Assembly: GCF_030406325.1 (NCBI RefSeq)
Contig: NZ_JAUEQY010000030.1
Location: 84,124-148,123 of the forward strand
DNA: 64,000 nt
Reading direction: 5' to 3'
From: Actinomadura sp. DC4
GTDB lineage: Bacteria > Actinomycetota > Actinomycetes > Streptosporangiales > Streptosporangiaceae
Part shown: positions 1 to 9,192 of the stretch, one piece after another
Layout of the letters: every line of letters begins with the position of its first letter
How positions within the stretch are numbered: position 1 is the stretch's first letter
Position numbers and translations under genes: made by a program
Notes under the pieces: model-generated
Database searches by the model: none
Told to the model about the DNA's origin: nothing
The model's input: only the letters and a program-made list of their open reading frames with translations

Positions 1-16
1 GGCCCGTCGGCGGGCC
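1..16. terminator. short GC hairpin at the window edge
   Basis: GGCCCG and CGGGCC arms (6 bp) around a TCGG loop. It precedes the rsbR start by 25 nt and may be the end of an upstream terminator or just the tail of an upstream gene. There is no T-tract, so the call is weak. Confidence 0.3.
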
Positions 17-41
17 ATATCGGTGATCAGGGAGATTGCGG

Positions 42-905
42 ATGACGACGGTGGGTTCTGACGAGTCCGCGCCGGTGACGGTGGCGGAGGTCCTGGAGAC
101 GCGGGGTGAGCTGGTCGCGCAGCAGTGGGCGGAGCTGCCGCTGTTCCGCACCGTCTACACCTCCGGCCGCGACGCCTCCGTGGGCGCGGCCCAGCGCCTG
201 GTCGGGGTCCTCGCCGAGGTCGCGCGCAATGACCGGCTCGACGACTCGTCCGCGCCCGGCTTCGACCGGGTACGCCCGCATCTGGGGCAGATGGTCGCCG
301 CCCGCAGTCACGCCGGCGCCTCGCTGGGGCAGATCACCGGCGAGGTCAGCGAGCTCAAGACGCCCCTGCTGAGCATCATCCGGCGTGAGCTCGGCGACGG
401 TGACTCCGACGCGGCGGCGTCCATGGCCGCGGTCGAGCTGATGGGCACCCTGCGGGTCGTGGTCATGGAGATCGCGCTGAGCGAGGGCGCCGAGGTCATC
501 GACCGTCAGCGCCAGCAGCTCCTGGAGCTGTCCACCCCGGTCATCAAGCTGTGGGACCGGGTCGTGGCGGTGCCGCTGATCGGCACCCTGGACAGCGCCC
601 GCACGCAGGTCGTGATGGAGACGCTGCTGCAGACGATCGTCGACCAGGACGCCGCGATGGCGATCCTGGACATCACCGGTGTGCCGATGGTCGACACCGT
701 CGTCGCGCAGTACCTCCTGAAGACCGCGATGGCCGTACGCCTGATGGGCTCGGAGTGTGTGATCAGCGGCATCCGGCCGCAGATCGCGCAGACCATCGTG
801 CAGCTCGGCATCGACCTGGGGGACATCACCACGCGCGCCACGCTCGCGGACGCGCTCGCCTGGGCGCTGGAGAAGTCGGGTGTCACCGTCGTGGGGGAGG
901 TGTGA
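42..905 (+). CDS. rsbR: RsbR-type stressosome protein (N-terminal sensor domain + STAS)
   Basis: 287 aa. The N-terminal ~150 residues are a helical sensor domain of the RsbRD/RsbR type. The C-terminal ~115 residues are a STAS domain with an AILDITGVPMVDT core and the later GIRPQIAQTIVQLGIDL segment typical of RsbR. The Thr of VDT (about residue 219) corresponds to the Thr phosphorylated by RsbT in Bacillus RsbR. In the family, RsbR and RsbS build a cytoplasmic signalling complex that releases RsbT on stress. I chose the ATG at 42 because a GGGAG lies 7 nt upstream; an in-frame TTG at 36 is too close to it. The stop overlaps the rsbS start as GTGA, so this is the first visible gene of a five-gene translationally coupled operon. 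The signal sensed is unknown. Confidence 0.88.
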   Translation: MTTVGSDESAPVTVAEVLETRGELVAQQWAELPLFRTVYTSGRDASVGAAQRLVGVLAEVARNDRLDDSSAPGFDRVRPHLGQMVAARSHAGASLGQITGEVSELKTPLLSIIRRELGDGDSDAAASMAAVELMGTLRVVVMEIALSEGAEVIDRQRQQLLELSTPVIKLWDRVVAVPLIGTLDSARTQVVMETLLQTIVDQDAAMAILDITGVPMVDTVVAQYLLKTAMAVRLMGSECVISGIRPQIAQTIVQLGIDLGDITTRATLADALAWALEKSGVTVVGEV

Positions 906-1285
906 GTTCGGAGTCCGGCGCGGGGCGGATCTCGGTACTCCGGATGGGCGATGTCCTCATCGCGGCCATCCAGCAGGAGCTGACCGACCGGTCCGCGCTC
1001 GCGCTCCAGCAGGATCTCACGGAGATGGCCGCCGCCGGCGCACGCGGAGTGATCATCGACATCTCCGGCGTGGAGATCGTCGACTCCTTCCTCGCCCGCA
1101 TCCTGTCCGAGATCGCCGCTGCCGCCGGCATGCTCGCCGGCCGTACCGTCGTCGCGGGGATGCGGCCCTCGGTCGCCATCACCCTGGTCGAGATGGGCCT
1201 GAGTCTTCGGGGGCTGTACACCGCACGCTCGCTCGAAGGCGCGATGGCGCTTCTCGAAAAGCTGCGAGGTCAGGCGGGCAGATGA
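902..1285 (+). CDS. rsbS: RsbS-type STAS scaffold protein
   Basis: 127 aa, a single STAS domain, the usual size of RsbS. It carries DISGVEIVDSFLARIL; the Ser after VD (residue 62) matches the Ser59 phosphorylation site of Bacillus RsbS. The MRPSVAITLVEMG segment with the following LRGLYTA is characteristic of RsbS. In the family it holds the kinase RsbT in the stressosome and frees it when phosphorylated. The start is a GTG sharing the GTGA overlap with the rsbR stop, and the gene ends in an ATGA overlap with rsbT. The order R-S-T is the canonical one. Confidence 0.9.
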   Translation: MSSESGAGRISVLRMGDVLIAAIQQELTDRSALALQQDLTEMAAAGARGVIIDISGVEIVDSFLARILSEIAAAAGMLAGRTVVAGMRPSVAITLVEMGLSLRGLYTARSLEGAMALLEKLRGQAGR

Positions 1286-1710
1286 GCCCAGATGACGTGA
1301 CACGACTGCAGATCGGCAACGACGTGCAGATCGCGGGCGCGCGCCAGGCCGTACGCGAGGCCGCGGTCGCGGCCGGGTTCAGCCTGGTGGAGCAGACAAA
1401 GATCGTCACCGCCGCGAGCGAACTCGCGCGCAACACTCTGGTGCACGGCGGCGGAGGCCACATGGAGCTCCAGGCCGTGACCGTCGCGGGGCGCAAGGGC
1501 CTCCGTCTGACGTTCGCCGACGACGGTCCCGGCATCCGCGACGTGGACAGTGCCCTGTCCGACGGCTATACGACCGGGAACGGGCTCGGCCTGGGCCTCG
1601 GCGGCGCGCGCCGGCTCGTACAGGAGTTCACGATCGACAGCACGCCCGGGGGAGGGACGACCGTCACGGCGGTGTCCTGGGCGCGCTCCGGTCAGCGGGT
1701 GCCGCGATGA
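1282..1710 (+). CDS. rsbT: RsbT-type serine/threonine switch kinase
   Basis: 142 aa GHKL-type ATPase. The N-box is ELARNTLVHG, the G1 box is DDGPGI, and a glycine-rich lid GNGLGLGLGGARRL follows. This is the RsbT/SpoIIAB kinase fold. In the family RsbT phosphorylates RsbR and RsbS and, once released, activates an RsbU phosphatase that dephosphorylates an anti-anti-sigma factor. It overlaps rsbS by ATGA and the next gene by ATGA. No sigma factor or anti-sigma factor pair lies in the window, so the output is elsewhere. Confidence 0.9.
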   Translation: MSPDDVTRLQIGNDVQIAGARQAVREAAVAAGFSLVEQTKIVTAASELARNTLVHGGGGHMELQAVTVAGRKGLRLTFADDGPGIRDVDSALSDGYTTGNGLGLGLGGARRLVQEFTIDSTPGGGTTVTAVSWARSGQRVPR

Positions 1711-2756
1711 GCGGGCGGATGATGGTCACCGAGGCGTGGGACATCACCGTCTCCGACGAGAGCCAGGTCCACGGCGCGGCCGCGGCGGCCTCGGCCGCCG
1801 GGCTGGCGGGCGGCCTGGACGCCAAGGGCGCCGCCACCTGCGAGCTTCTCGCCACCGAGCTGGCCACCAATCTCGTACGGCACGCCGTGGGCGGCCACCT
1901 GCTGATCCACGTCGCGGGCCCGGGGGCGGTGCAGCTCCTCGCGGTGGACCGCGGACCCGGCATCGCCGACGTGGCCTCGTCGATGATCGACGGTTACACG
2001 ACCGGCCCGCCGTCGCTCGGCGCCGGGCTCGGCGCGTGCCGGCGCGGTGCGGCGCAGTTCGACCTGTACACCCAGATCGGGCGCGGCACCGTCGTGCTCG
2101 TACGCGTCGGCCCGTCGGCCGCCGAGCCGTCCGGGCCCACCCAGGTCGGCGGGGTCATCACCCCGCACCCGGACGAGTCGGCGGTCGGCGACGGCTTCGG
2201 CCTGGCCTGGGAGGGCGACCGGATGACCGTCGCCGTGGTCGACGGGCTCGGGCACGGCGTGGAGGCGGCGGAGGCGCGGCGGGCGGCGCTCGAACTCCTC
2301 GAACAGCAGCCCGCCCTCGACACGGCCGGCCTGCTCCGGGAGATCGACGTGGGCCTGCGGGTCACGCGCGGCGCCGCCGCGGCGATCGCGCAGATCGACG
2401 GCTGGTCCCGGCAGCTGAGCTTCGCCGGGATGGGCAACGTCACCGGACGGCTGTTCCGGCCGGGCGCCGACCAGATGCTCGTCTCGCGGCCCGGCATCCT
2501 CGGCGCGAACCACGGGGTCGGCGTCGCCGCCCGGCCCCGGCTGCACCGGGTGGTCGCCGCGGACTGGGCCGCCCCCGCCTCGCTCATCCTGCACACGGAC
2601 GGCATCACGAGCCGCTGGAACGCAGGAGACTACCCGGGTGCCGACCGGCATCACCCCGCCGTGCTGGCGGCGTTGATCTGGCGCGACGCTTTGCGCGGAA
2701 ACGACGACGCCACGGTTGTCGTGGTCCGAACTTCACCGGAGAATAGTGTTCGATGA
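1707..2756 (+). CDS. ATP-binding (RsbT-like) domain fused to a PP2C/SpoIIE phosphatase, RsbX-like
   Basis: 349 aa. Residues ~1-140 are a second GHKL ATPase domain with ATELATNLVRHA and DRGPGIAD motifs. Residues ~150-345 are a PP2C-type phosphatase with VVDGLGHG and HTDGITSRW metal-site motifs. The pairing and the position after rsbT match RsbX-type feedback phosphatases, which reset phosphorylated RsbR/RsbS; the kinase-like half suggests direct competition or pairing with RsbT. It is coupled to both neighbours by ATGA overlaps. The function is inferred from the family; no experiment is implied. Confidence 0.8.
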   Translation: MSGRMMVTEAWDITVSDESQVHGAAAAASAAGLAGGLDAKGAATCELLATELATNLVRHAVGGHLLIHVAGPGAVQLLAVDRGPGIADVASSMIDGYTTGPPSLGAGLGACRRGAAQFDLYTQIGRGTVVLVRVGPSAAEPSGPTQVGGVITPHPDESAVGDGFGLAWEGDRMTVAVVDGLGHGVEAAEARRAALELLEQQPALDTAGLLREIDVGLRVTRGAAAAIAQIDGWSRQLSFAGMGNVTGRLFRPGADQMLVSRPGILGANHGVGVAARPRLHRVVAADWAAPASLILHTDGITSRWNAGDYPGADRHHPAVLAALIWRDALRGNDDATVVVVRTSPENSVR

Positions 2757-4414
2757 GTCAGCGGATCCACCACGGGCCGGTCTCTGATCCGGCCGCCGCT
2801 CTGGCCGCGGTCGCCTCCGCCATGGGCCGGCTCGGCGTTGCCGTGGACGAACGTTCCGGCCTCCTCGCGACCGTCGCGCGCGCTCTGAAGGAGCACCAGC
2901 CCGGCGGCTGGATCACCGTCGGCGTCGGCGAGGACGCCTCCCTCACGGTCACGGTCGGGGGCGGCGGGGGACCCGACCTCACGGCCACCGCGCCGATTCC
3001 GGTCGAGGGCGGGGCCGCGCGCGACGACGACGGCCGGGGTGACGATCCCCACACGGACGAGAGCGGACTGCTCGATCTCATCATCGAGCAGCACGACACG
3101 CTCGGCTGGCACCGGCAGGAGCTGGAGCAGACCAACCAGGGCGTCCTCGCGCTGCACGCCGAGCTCGCCGAGACGACCGAGCGCCTCCGGCACGCCAGCG
3201 ACCTGCAGCGCCGCCTGCTCAGCGCCGAGCGCGCCGCGCACGCCGCGGCCGAGGCGTCACGGGCCCGGCTGGCCTTCCTCGCGCACGCCGGCGCGACCCT
3301 GGCCGAGTCGCTGGACCACGAGCAGATCCTCAGCCGGCTGCACGCCATCGTGGTCCCGAGGTACGCCTCGGCGATGGTCGTGTGGCTGGTCCGCGACCCC
3401 GGCGTACTGGGCCCCTTCCCCGCAGGGGACGGACGCCCTCCGCCGCTGGTCGAGAAGGCCTACGCCAGCGGGCGCGCCCAGCACGCCACCCGCCTCCCGG
3501 GTGGCGAGGAGGTGGTCCCGGGCGTCGACACCACGCTCGACGAGCAGCAGATCCTGGCCATCCCGCTGATCTCGCGCGGCAGCACCATCGGCGTCCTGGC
3601 CGCCGAGCCGCCCGCCGACTCCTTCACCACCGAGGACGTCGCGGTCTTCACCGAGCTGGCCCGGCTGACCGCGGCGGCGACCGACAACGCGCTGCGGTAC
3701 GAGCACGAGCGCGGTGTCGCCCAGCTCCTGCAGCGGGCCATGCTGACCGACCTGCCCGCCAGCGGGCGGGTGCAGTTCACCGCCCGCTACCTGCCCGCCG
3801 AGGCGGGACTCAACGTCGGCGGCGACTGGTACGACGCGTTCGAGCGCCCGGACGGCGACATCATCGCGGCGGTCGGCGACGTCACGGGCCATGGGCTGCA
3901 GGCCGCCGCCCTGATGGGACAGCTGCGCACCACCCTGCGCGCCTACGCGATCGACGCGGACGGCCCCGGCGAGGTGCTGACCCGCATGCACCGCCTGCTG
4001 TCCCACCTGCAGCCGGAGGACCTGGCCACCGCCGTGCTCGCGCAACTGCATCACGACGGCGTGCTGCGCTGGGCCAACGCCGGGCACCCGCCTCCGCTGC
4101 TGCGCGCGCCGGACGGCACGGTGACCGTCCTGGAGGGTCACGACTTCCTGCTCGGCATGCCGCTCGAGGGCGCGTCTCTCGAGGAGTTCAGCATCCGGCC
4201 CGAGCCCGGGTCGATCGTGCTCTTCTACACCGACGGCCTCATCGAGCGGCGCGGCCTGCCTCTCGGCGACGGCATCGACCGGCTGGTCAAGGCGTTCGGG
4301 CGGGCGCGCGGCGAGCTGGACGCGATGGCCGACAGCGTCCTCGCGGAGATGCTGCGCGACAGCGCACGTGAGGACGACACCTGCCTGCTGATGTTCCGCC
4401 GGGCGCGGCCGTGA
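2753..4414 (+). CDS. RsbU-like phosphatase: coiled coil, GAF and PP2C/SpoIIE domains
   Basis: 553 aa. The N-terminus (~1-90) looks like a small ATPase-like or linker region. A charged coiled coil (~105-175) follows, then a GAF domain (~180-320), then the SpoIIE/PP2C domain (~330-550). The phosphatase domain has the full metal-site set: GGDWYDAF, VGDVTGHGLQAAALMGQL, YTDGLIERR and REDDTCLLM. RsbU family enzymes are the targets of free RsbT and dephosphorylate anti-anti-sigma factors. As last gene of the five-gene chain, joined by an ATGA overlap, it is the likely output enzyme of the module. The GAF domain suggests an additional ligand or redox input. Confidence 0.85.
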   Translation: MSQRIHHGPVSDPAAALAAVASAMGRLGVAVDERSGLLATVARALKEHQPGGWITVGVGEDASLTVTVGGGGGPDLTATAPIPVEGGAARDDDGRGDDPHTDESGLLDLIIEQHDTLGWHRQELEQTNQGVLALHAELAETTERLRHASDLQRRLLSAERAAHAAAEASRARLAFLAHAGATLAESLDHEQILSRLHAIVVPRYASAMVVWLVRDPGVLGPFPAGDGRPPPLVEKAYASGRAQHATRLPGGEEVVPGVDTTLDEQQILAIPLISRGSTIGVLAAEPPADSFTTEDVAVFTELARLTAAATDNALRYEHERGVAQLLQRAMLTDLPASGRVQFTARYLPAEAGLNVGGDWYDAFERPDGDIIAAVGDVTGHGLQAAALMGQLRTTLRAYAIDADGPGEVLTRMHRLLSHLQPEDLATAVLAQLHHDGVLRWANAGHPPPLLRAPDGTVTVLEGHDFLLGMPLEGASLEEFSIRPEPGSIVLFYTDGLIERRGLPLGDGIDRLVKAFGRARGELDAMADSVLAEMLRDSAREDDTCLLMFRRARP

Positions 4415-4456
4415 CCGGGTGTCGGGGGATCCGGCCTCGGCGCGGCCGCCACCGAA

Positions 4457-4462
4457 TATAGT
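4457..4462 (+). promoter_or_regulatory. putative -10 element upstream of the 82-aa gene
   Basis: TATAGT in an otherwise GC-rich gap. It lies about 95 nt before the ATG at 4558 and 15 nt before an inverted repeat that could be an operator. No clear -35 was found. Confidence 0.35.
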
Positions 4463-4477
4463 GGGGGACGTCCAAAC

Positions 4478-4495
4478 AGTTGTCTTATGACAACT
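4478..4495. promoter_or_regulatory. candidate MarR-type operator
   Basis: A perfect inverted repeat, AGTTGTC and GACAACT arms separated by TTAT, 18 bp in all. The size and architecture suit a MarR-family dimer, and a MarR gene lies 320 bp away. It follows the -10-like TATAGT at 4457, a repressor-like position. Inference only. Confidence 0.5.
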
Positions 4496-4557
4496 AAAGC
4501 GGCCCGCCGTGGCCGCCGGCCCACAACGGCGGTTCGCCGTGCTGGAAGGAGCCTTCG

Positions 4558-4806
4558 ATGGCCGAGCCTGAGACGGAGCAGTACGGTGCGCTGGTCGACC
4601 GGCTGTCCGGCGACCATCCCGACGTCCCCGCGCAGGTCGTTGAAGAGCAGGTCGTCAGGGCGATCGAGGGGGCGCATCTGTTCGGCCAGGTCCCGACCTC
4701 GGCCGAGATCGTCGAGACGATCGCGGCGGAGAACGTCGCGCGCGTGGAGCGGGCCGTGCGCGGCGGGGCCGACCTGAGCGAGGAAGAACTCGCCGGAGAG
4801 CCGTGA
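4558..4806 (+). CDS. small conserved-looking protein of unknown function
   Basis: 82 aa, acidic, no signal peptide or membrane segment. The sequence (PDVPAQVVEEQVVRAIEGA, then AAENVARVERAVR) predicts two or three helices and resembles small actinobacterial proteins described as three-helix-bundle dimerisation proteins; this match is from memory and is tentative. An AAGGAG sequence lies 9 nt before the ATG. It is preceded by a palindrome that may be a MarR operator and converges with the marR-like gene 8 bp beyond its stop. Codon bias is typical of the neighbourhood, which supports a real gene. Confidence 0.6.
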   Translation: MAEPETEQYGALVDRLSGDHPDVPAQVVEEQVVRAIEGAHLFGQVPTSAEIVETIAAENVARVERAVRGGADLSEEELAGEP

Positions 4807-4814
4807 CGCCGTGG

Positions 4815-5312
4815 TCAGGCGGGCATCTGGAAGGACTCGGACGCGCCGGACGCGCCGGTGCGGGCACCGCCGTCGGCCGCATTGCGAAACTCCGTGAGGC
4901 CGTTGAGGAGCGAGCGCCGCGCGCTGGCGGGCATCTGCGCCAGGACCTTCATGATCTCTTCCTGCCGCTCCTGGCGGACACGGTCCAGAAGCGCCTCGCC
5001 GTCGGGGCTCAGCCGGATGGCGATCTCCCGCCGGGACTGCTGACCGGACTCGCGTAGAATCAGGCCAGCGGCTTCGAGTCGATCGCACAACCTGCTGGCC
5101 GACGACAAGAGCGCACCGAGCTCACCGGCGAGACCGCTCAGATTGATCGAACCGTGTTGCTTGACGACGAACAGAACACGCAGCTGCGTAGCTGGAACCG
5201 GCACGCCTGGGGCGCTCTGGGGACCTGTCCAGATGCGGACGATCGCCTCGGCGGCCAGATCGATCGCAGCAGCGCATTCCGACAGCTGCGATGAATCACC
5301 CACATCGGCCAC
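4815..5312 (-). CDS. MarR-family transcriptional regulator
   Basis: 165 aa. A winged helix-turn-helix core spans ~40-110: TQLRVLFVVKQHGSINLSGLAGELGALLSSASRLCDRLEAAGLILRES, then the wing (QQSRREIAIRLSPDGEALL). The flanking helices form the dimer interface usual for MarR. The start is a GTG at 5312; no better in-frame ATG exists. It is divergent from the phosphatase gene at 5415, and a CACACG/CGTGTG repeat lies between them. A second palindrome stands before the convergent 82-aa gene. Either could be its operator. No ligand can be inferred. Confidence 0.85.
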   Translation of the reverse strand: MADVGDSSQLSECAAAIDLAAEAIVRIWTGPQSAPGVPVPATQLRVLFVVKQHGSINLSGLAGELGALLSSASRLCDRLEAAGLILRESGQQSRREIAIRLSPDGEALLDRVRQERQEEIMKVLAQMPASARRSLLNGLTEFRNAADGGARTGASGASESFQMPA

Positions 5313-5326
5313 CTTACCCCCACCGT

Positions 5327-5341
5327 CACACGTCGCGTGTG
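5327..5341. promoter_or_regulatory. inverted repeat in the marR/phosphatase divergent region
   Basis: CACACG and CGTGTG arms around TCG, 15 bp after the marR GTG. The position would allow autoregulation, but the sequence differs from the palindrome at 4478. Confidence 0.35.
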
Positions 5342-5414
5342 CGCAGTCACTCGTTCACACCGCGCATCCGATCCGCCCGGCACCCCGGACGGTAAAATCG
5401 AGCGAGACGAGAAC

Positions 5415-6584
5415 ATGCCCGAGGACCAGCTCAGTAACACCGAACGCGCCCTGTGGGCCGCTCCGCCTCACGCCCTGGCCGGAACCGCGGTGACGGTCAT
5501 CACAAAAACCTACGGTGCGGCTTCGGTGGACGTCATGCTCGCGGACTACCGGCTGGACTATCTTGCCCCCGTCGCCTCGGAACGCCCCGCCTTCCGCATG
5601 GACGGAACCCCCGCCGGTCGCGCGTTCGCCTCCCAGGAACCCGTGCTGCGGCCGCCCGCCGACGGCGGGACGTGGGACCTGCACCTGCCGCTCTCCGTAC
5701 ACGGGGACCGGCTCGGCGTGCTCACCGTCTCCCGGCACGACGAGCCCGGCCGGGAGACGCGCCAGGAGCTCGTGGCGCTCGCCGCGGTCCTGTCCCGCGC
5801 ACTCAAGATCGCCGATGCGGGCACCGACGTCTACCGGCGTGCCCGGCGGCGCAACCGCCTCACGCTCGCCGCCGAGATCCAGTGGGATCTCCTTCCCGGG
5901 CGATCGCAAGTGTCCGAGGACTACCACCTCGCCGGGCAGCTCGAACCCGCGTACTCCATCTGGGGGGACAACTTCGACTGGGCGGCCGGCGCGGACCACC
6001 TCATCGTGACCGTCACCAACGGCATGGGCCGCGGCGTCGAGGCCGCGCTGCTCACCCAGCTCACCGTCGGCGCCCTGCGCAACGCCCGGCGTTCCGGCGC
6101 CGACCTGGTCGACCAGGCCACGCTCGCCAACGAGACCGTCTACACCCAGCACCACGGCCAGCGCCATGTCTCCACGCTGCTGCTGCGCTTCGACCTGGAG
6201 ACCGGTGCCGTCGCGGCGATCGACGCCGGGTCGCCGAAGATGTTCCGCATGCGCGGCAGCATCGTGGAGCCGATCGCGCTGGAGGCGCAGCTCCCGCTGG
6301 GCATGTTCGAGGACACCGGCTACTCCGAGCAGGAGTTCGCCATCGAGCGCGGCGACCGCCTGGTGATCTTCAGCGACGGGTTCCACGCGGCGGTGGGACC
6401 GCACGGCGAGCCGTACGGCTCCTCCGCCCTCGCGGCGGCGCTGCGCCAGACGCGCCTGCAGAACCCCTCCGAGGCGGTTCGCACGCTGACCCGCGGTCTG
6501 CTCGACTACTACGAGGGCGACGAGATCGCCGACGACGCGGTCGTCCTCTGCCTCGACTGGAACGGCCGCGGGTCGCCGCTCTGA
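5415..6584 (+). CDS. GAF-PP2C/SpoIIE-family phosphatase with an altered metal ligand
   Basis: 389 aa. Residues ~1-150 form a GAF-like sensor and ~165-385 a SpoIIE-type PP2C domain. The C-terminal metal motifs are present (IFSDGFHAA, IADDAVVLCL). The central motif, normally GDVxGHG, reads TNGMGRG, so the metal-binding Asp is Asn and the His is Arg. Activity may therefore be reduced or lost. I chose the ATG at 5415 with GAGACGAG just upstream; the open frame extends further but without a ribosome site. It is divergent from marR and converges with glpK three bases after its stop. Probably another branch of the stress partner-switching network. Confidence 0.75.
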   Translation: MPEDQLSNTERALWAAPPHALAGTAVTVITKTYGAASVDVMLADYRLDYLAPVASERPAFRMDGTPAGRAFASQEPVLRPPADGGTWDLHLPLSVHGDRLGVLTVSRHDEPGRETRQELVALAAVLSRALKIADAGTDVYRRARRRNRLTLAAEIQWDLLPGRSQVSEDYHLAGQLEPAYSIWGDNFDWAAGADHLIVTVTNGMGRGVEAALLTQLTVGALRNARRSGADLVDQATLANETVYTQHHGQRHVSTLLLRFDLETGAVAAIDAGSPKMFRMRGSIVEPIALEAQLPLGMFEDTGYSEQEFAIERGDRLVIFSDGFHAAVGPHGEPYGSSALAAALRQTRLQNPSEAVRTLTRGLLDYYEGDEIADDAVVLCLDWNGRGSPL

Positions 6585-6587
6585 CGA

Positions 6588-8096
<1,509 letters not shown>

Positions 8097-8132
8097 CGCG
8101 TCCCTACCTCCAAGGTCGGGCGGCCGGGCCTC

Positions 8133-8915
8133 TCACCATCGGGAGGCGCCGAGATCTCGGGAGACGGCGCGCGCCGCGTCGCGTACGCCGGTCACCAGTG
8201 CCGGTTTCGGCCGTCCCCCGGGGCCGCAGATGCGTTCGACGGCGCCGGAGATGCCCATGGCGCCGACGACCAGCCCGCCCTGACCGCGGATGGGAGCGGC
8301 GACACCAGCCTCCCCGACCGTCATCTCCTCCAGCTCGGCGGCCCACCCCATGTCACGTACCTCGGCCAGCGCCCGCGCGAGATCGCGGGGAACGGTGACG
8401 GTACGGCGCGTGAACGGTTCGAGTTCGCCGTGCAGCGTGGCGGCGGTGCCCGCGTCGTAGGCGAGCAGCACCTTGCCGAGCGCGGTCGCGTGGGCCGGCA
8501 GCAGCGCCCCGACGTCGAGGGTCTGGAGGGTGTCGTCGGGGCGGAAGACGTGGTGGACGACGAGCACCTTGCCATCCAGCGGCGTGCCGATCCGTACGGC
8601 CTCGCCGCTGCGCGCCGCCAGCGCGTCCGCCCAGTTGATCGCGCGGGAGCGCAGCTCGTTGACGTCGAGGTAGCTGGTGCCGAGGTGCAGCAGCGTCGCG
8701 CCGAGGCGGTACTTGCCCGTCTCCTCGTCCTGCTCGACGAAGCCGACGCCGTGGAGCGTGCGCAGGATTCCGTGGGCGGTGCCGCGGGCCAGGCCGAGCG
8801 ACCCGGCGATCTCGCTGACGCCGAGCCTGCCGGAGCCGCGCGCGAGCAGGCGGAGGATCGCCGCCGCGCGTTCGATCGACTGGACCGGTCCGGGCACGCT
8901 GCGGAGCATAGCCAT
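8133..8915 (-). CDS. IclR-family regulator of glycerol catabolism (GylR-like)
   Basis: 260 aa. An N-terminal winged helix (~10-70: SIERAAAILRLL, VSEIAGSLGLARGTAHGILRTLHGVGFVEQD) is followed by the IclR effector-binding domain (~85-250) with HATALGKVLLAYD and GVAAPIRGQGGLVVGAMGISG. In Streptomyces the IclR protein GylR represses the glycerol operon. Here the gene is divergent from glpF and upstream of one glpK, which supports the same role. Two copies of a 16-bp operator-like sequence lie in the divergent region, one of them 12 bp upstream of this gene's ATG, so autoregulation is likely. Confidence 0.88.
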   Translation of the reverse strand: MAMLRSVPGPVQSIERAAAILRLLARGSGRLGVSEIAGSLGLARGTAHGILRTLHGVGFVEQDEETGKYRLGATLLHLGTSYLDVNELRSRAINWADALAARSGEAVRIGTPLDGKVLVVHHVFRPDDTLQTLDVGALLPAHATALGKVLLAYDAGTAATLHGELEPFTRRTVTVPRDLARALAEVRDMGWAAELEEMTVGEAGVAAPIRGQGGLVVGAMGISGAVERICGPGGRPKPALVTGVRDAARAVSRDLGASRW

Positions 8916-8926
8916 GTCGTCATGTA

Positions 8927-8942
8927 TTCGACAATGTCGGCA
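8927..8942. promoter_or_regulatory. GylR-type operator, copy 1
   Basis: TTCGACAATGTCGGCA, containing the palindrome CGACA-A-TGTCG. An identical 16-mer lies at 9041. It sits directly upstream of the IclR-family gene. Binding by that protein is inferred from position. Confidence 0.7.
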
Positions 8943-9040
8943 TCATTAAGCTCTGTAGTCACCCGAACGCCCCTGGTAGTGACCCAGGCCACAGCGACAC
9001 GCCCGTACGGGATGGCCGAAGCTGGCAACGCAGGGCCGCG

Positions 9041-9056
9041 TTCGACAATGTCGGCA
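9041..9056. promoter_or_regulatory. GylR-type operator, copy 2
   Basis: Exact second copy of the 16-mer at 8927, in the same orientation, 136 bp upstream of the glpF GTG. Exact identity over 16 bases within 130 bp is unlikely by chance and marks this as a regulatory site for the rightward operon. Confidence 0.7.
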
Positions 9057-9192
9057 CCTGTCTGTTGACCCTCTGCCTGGGCCGACTTACCGTCCGGGCA
9101 GCCGTGAGAGGCGCTTTCCTTCACCGGGGACCCGTCGTTCACGTGCGGTGCCTCGTGACGCCCGGACCGGGTGTCGTATTCAAGGAGGAGAC

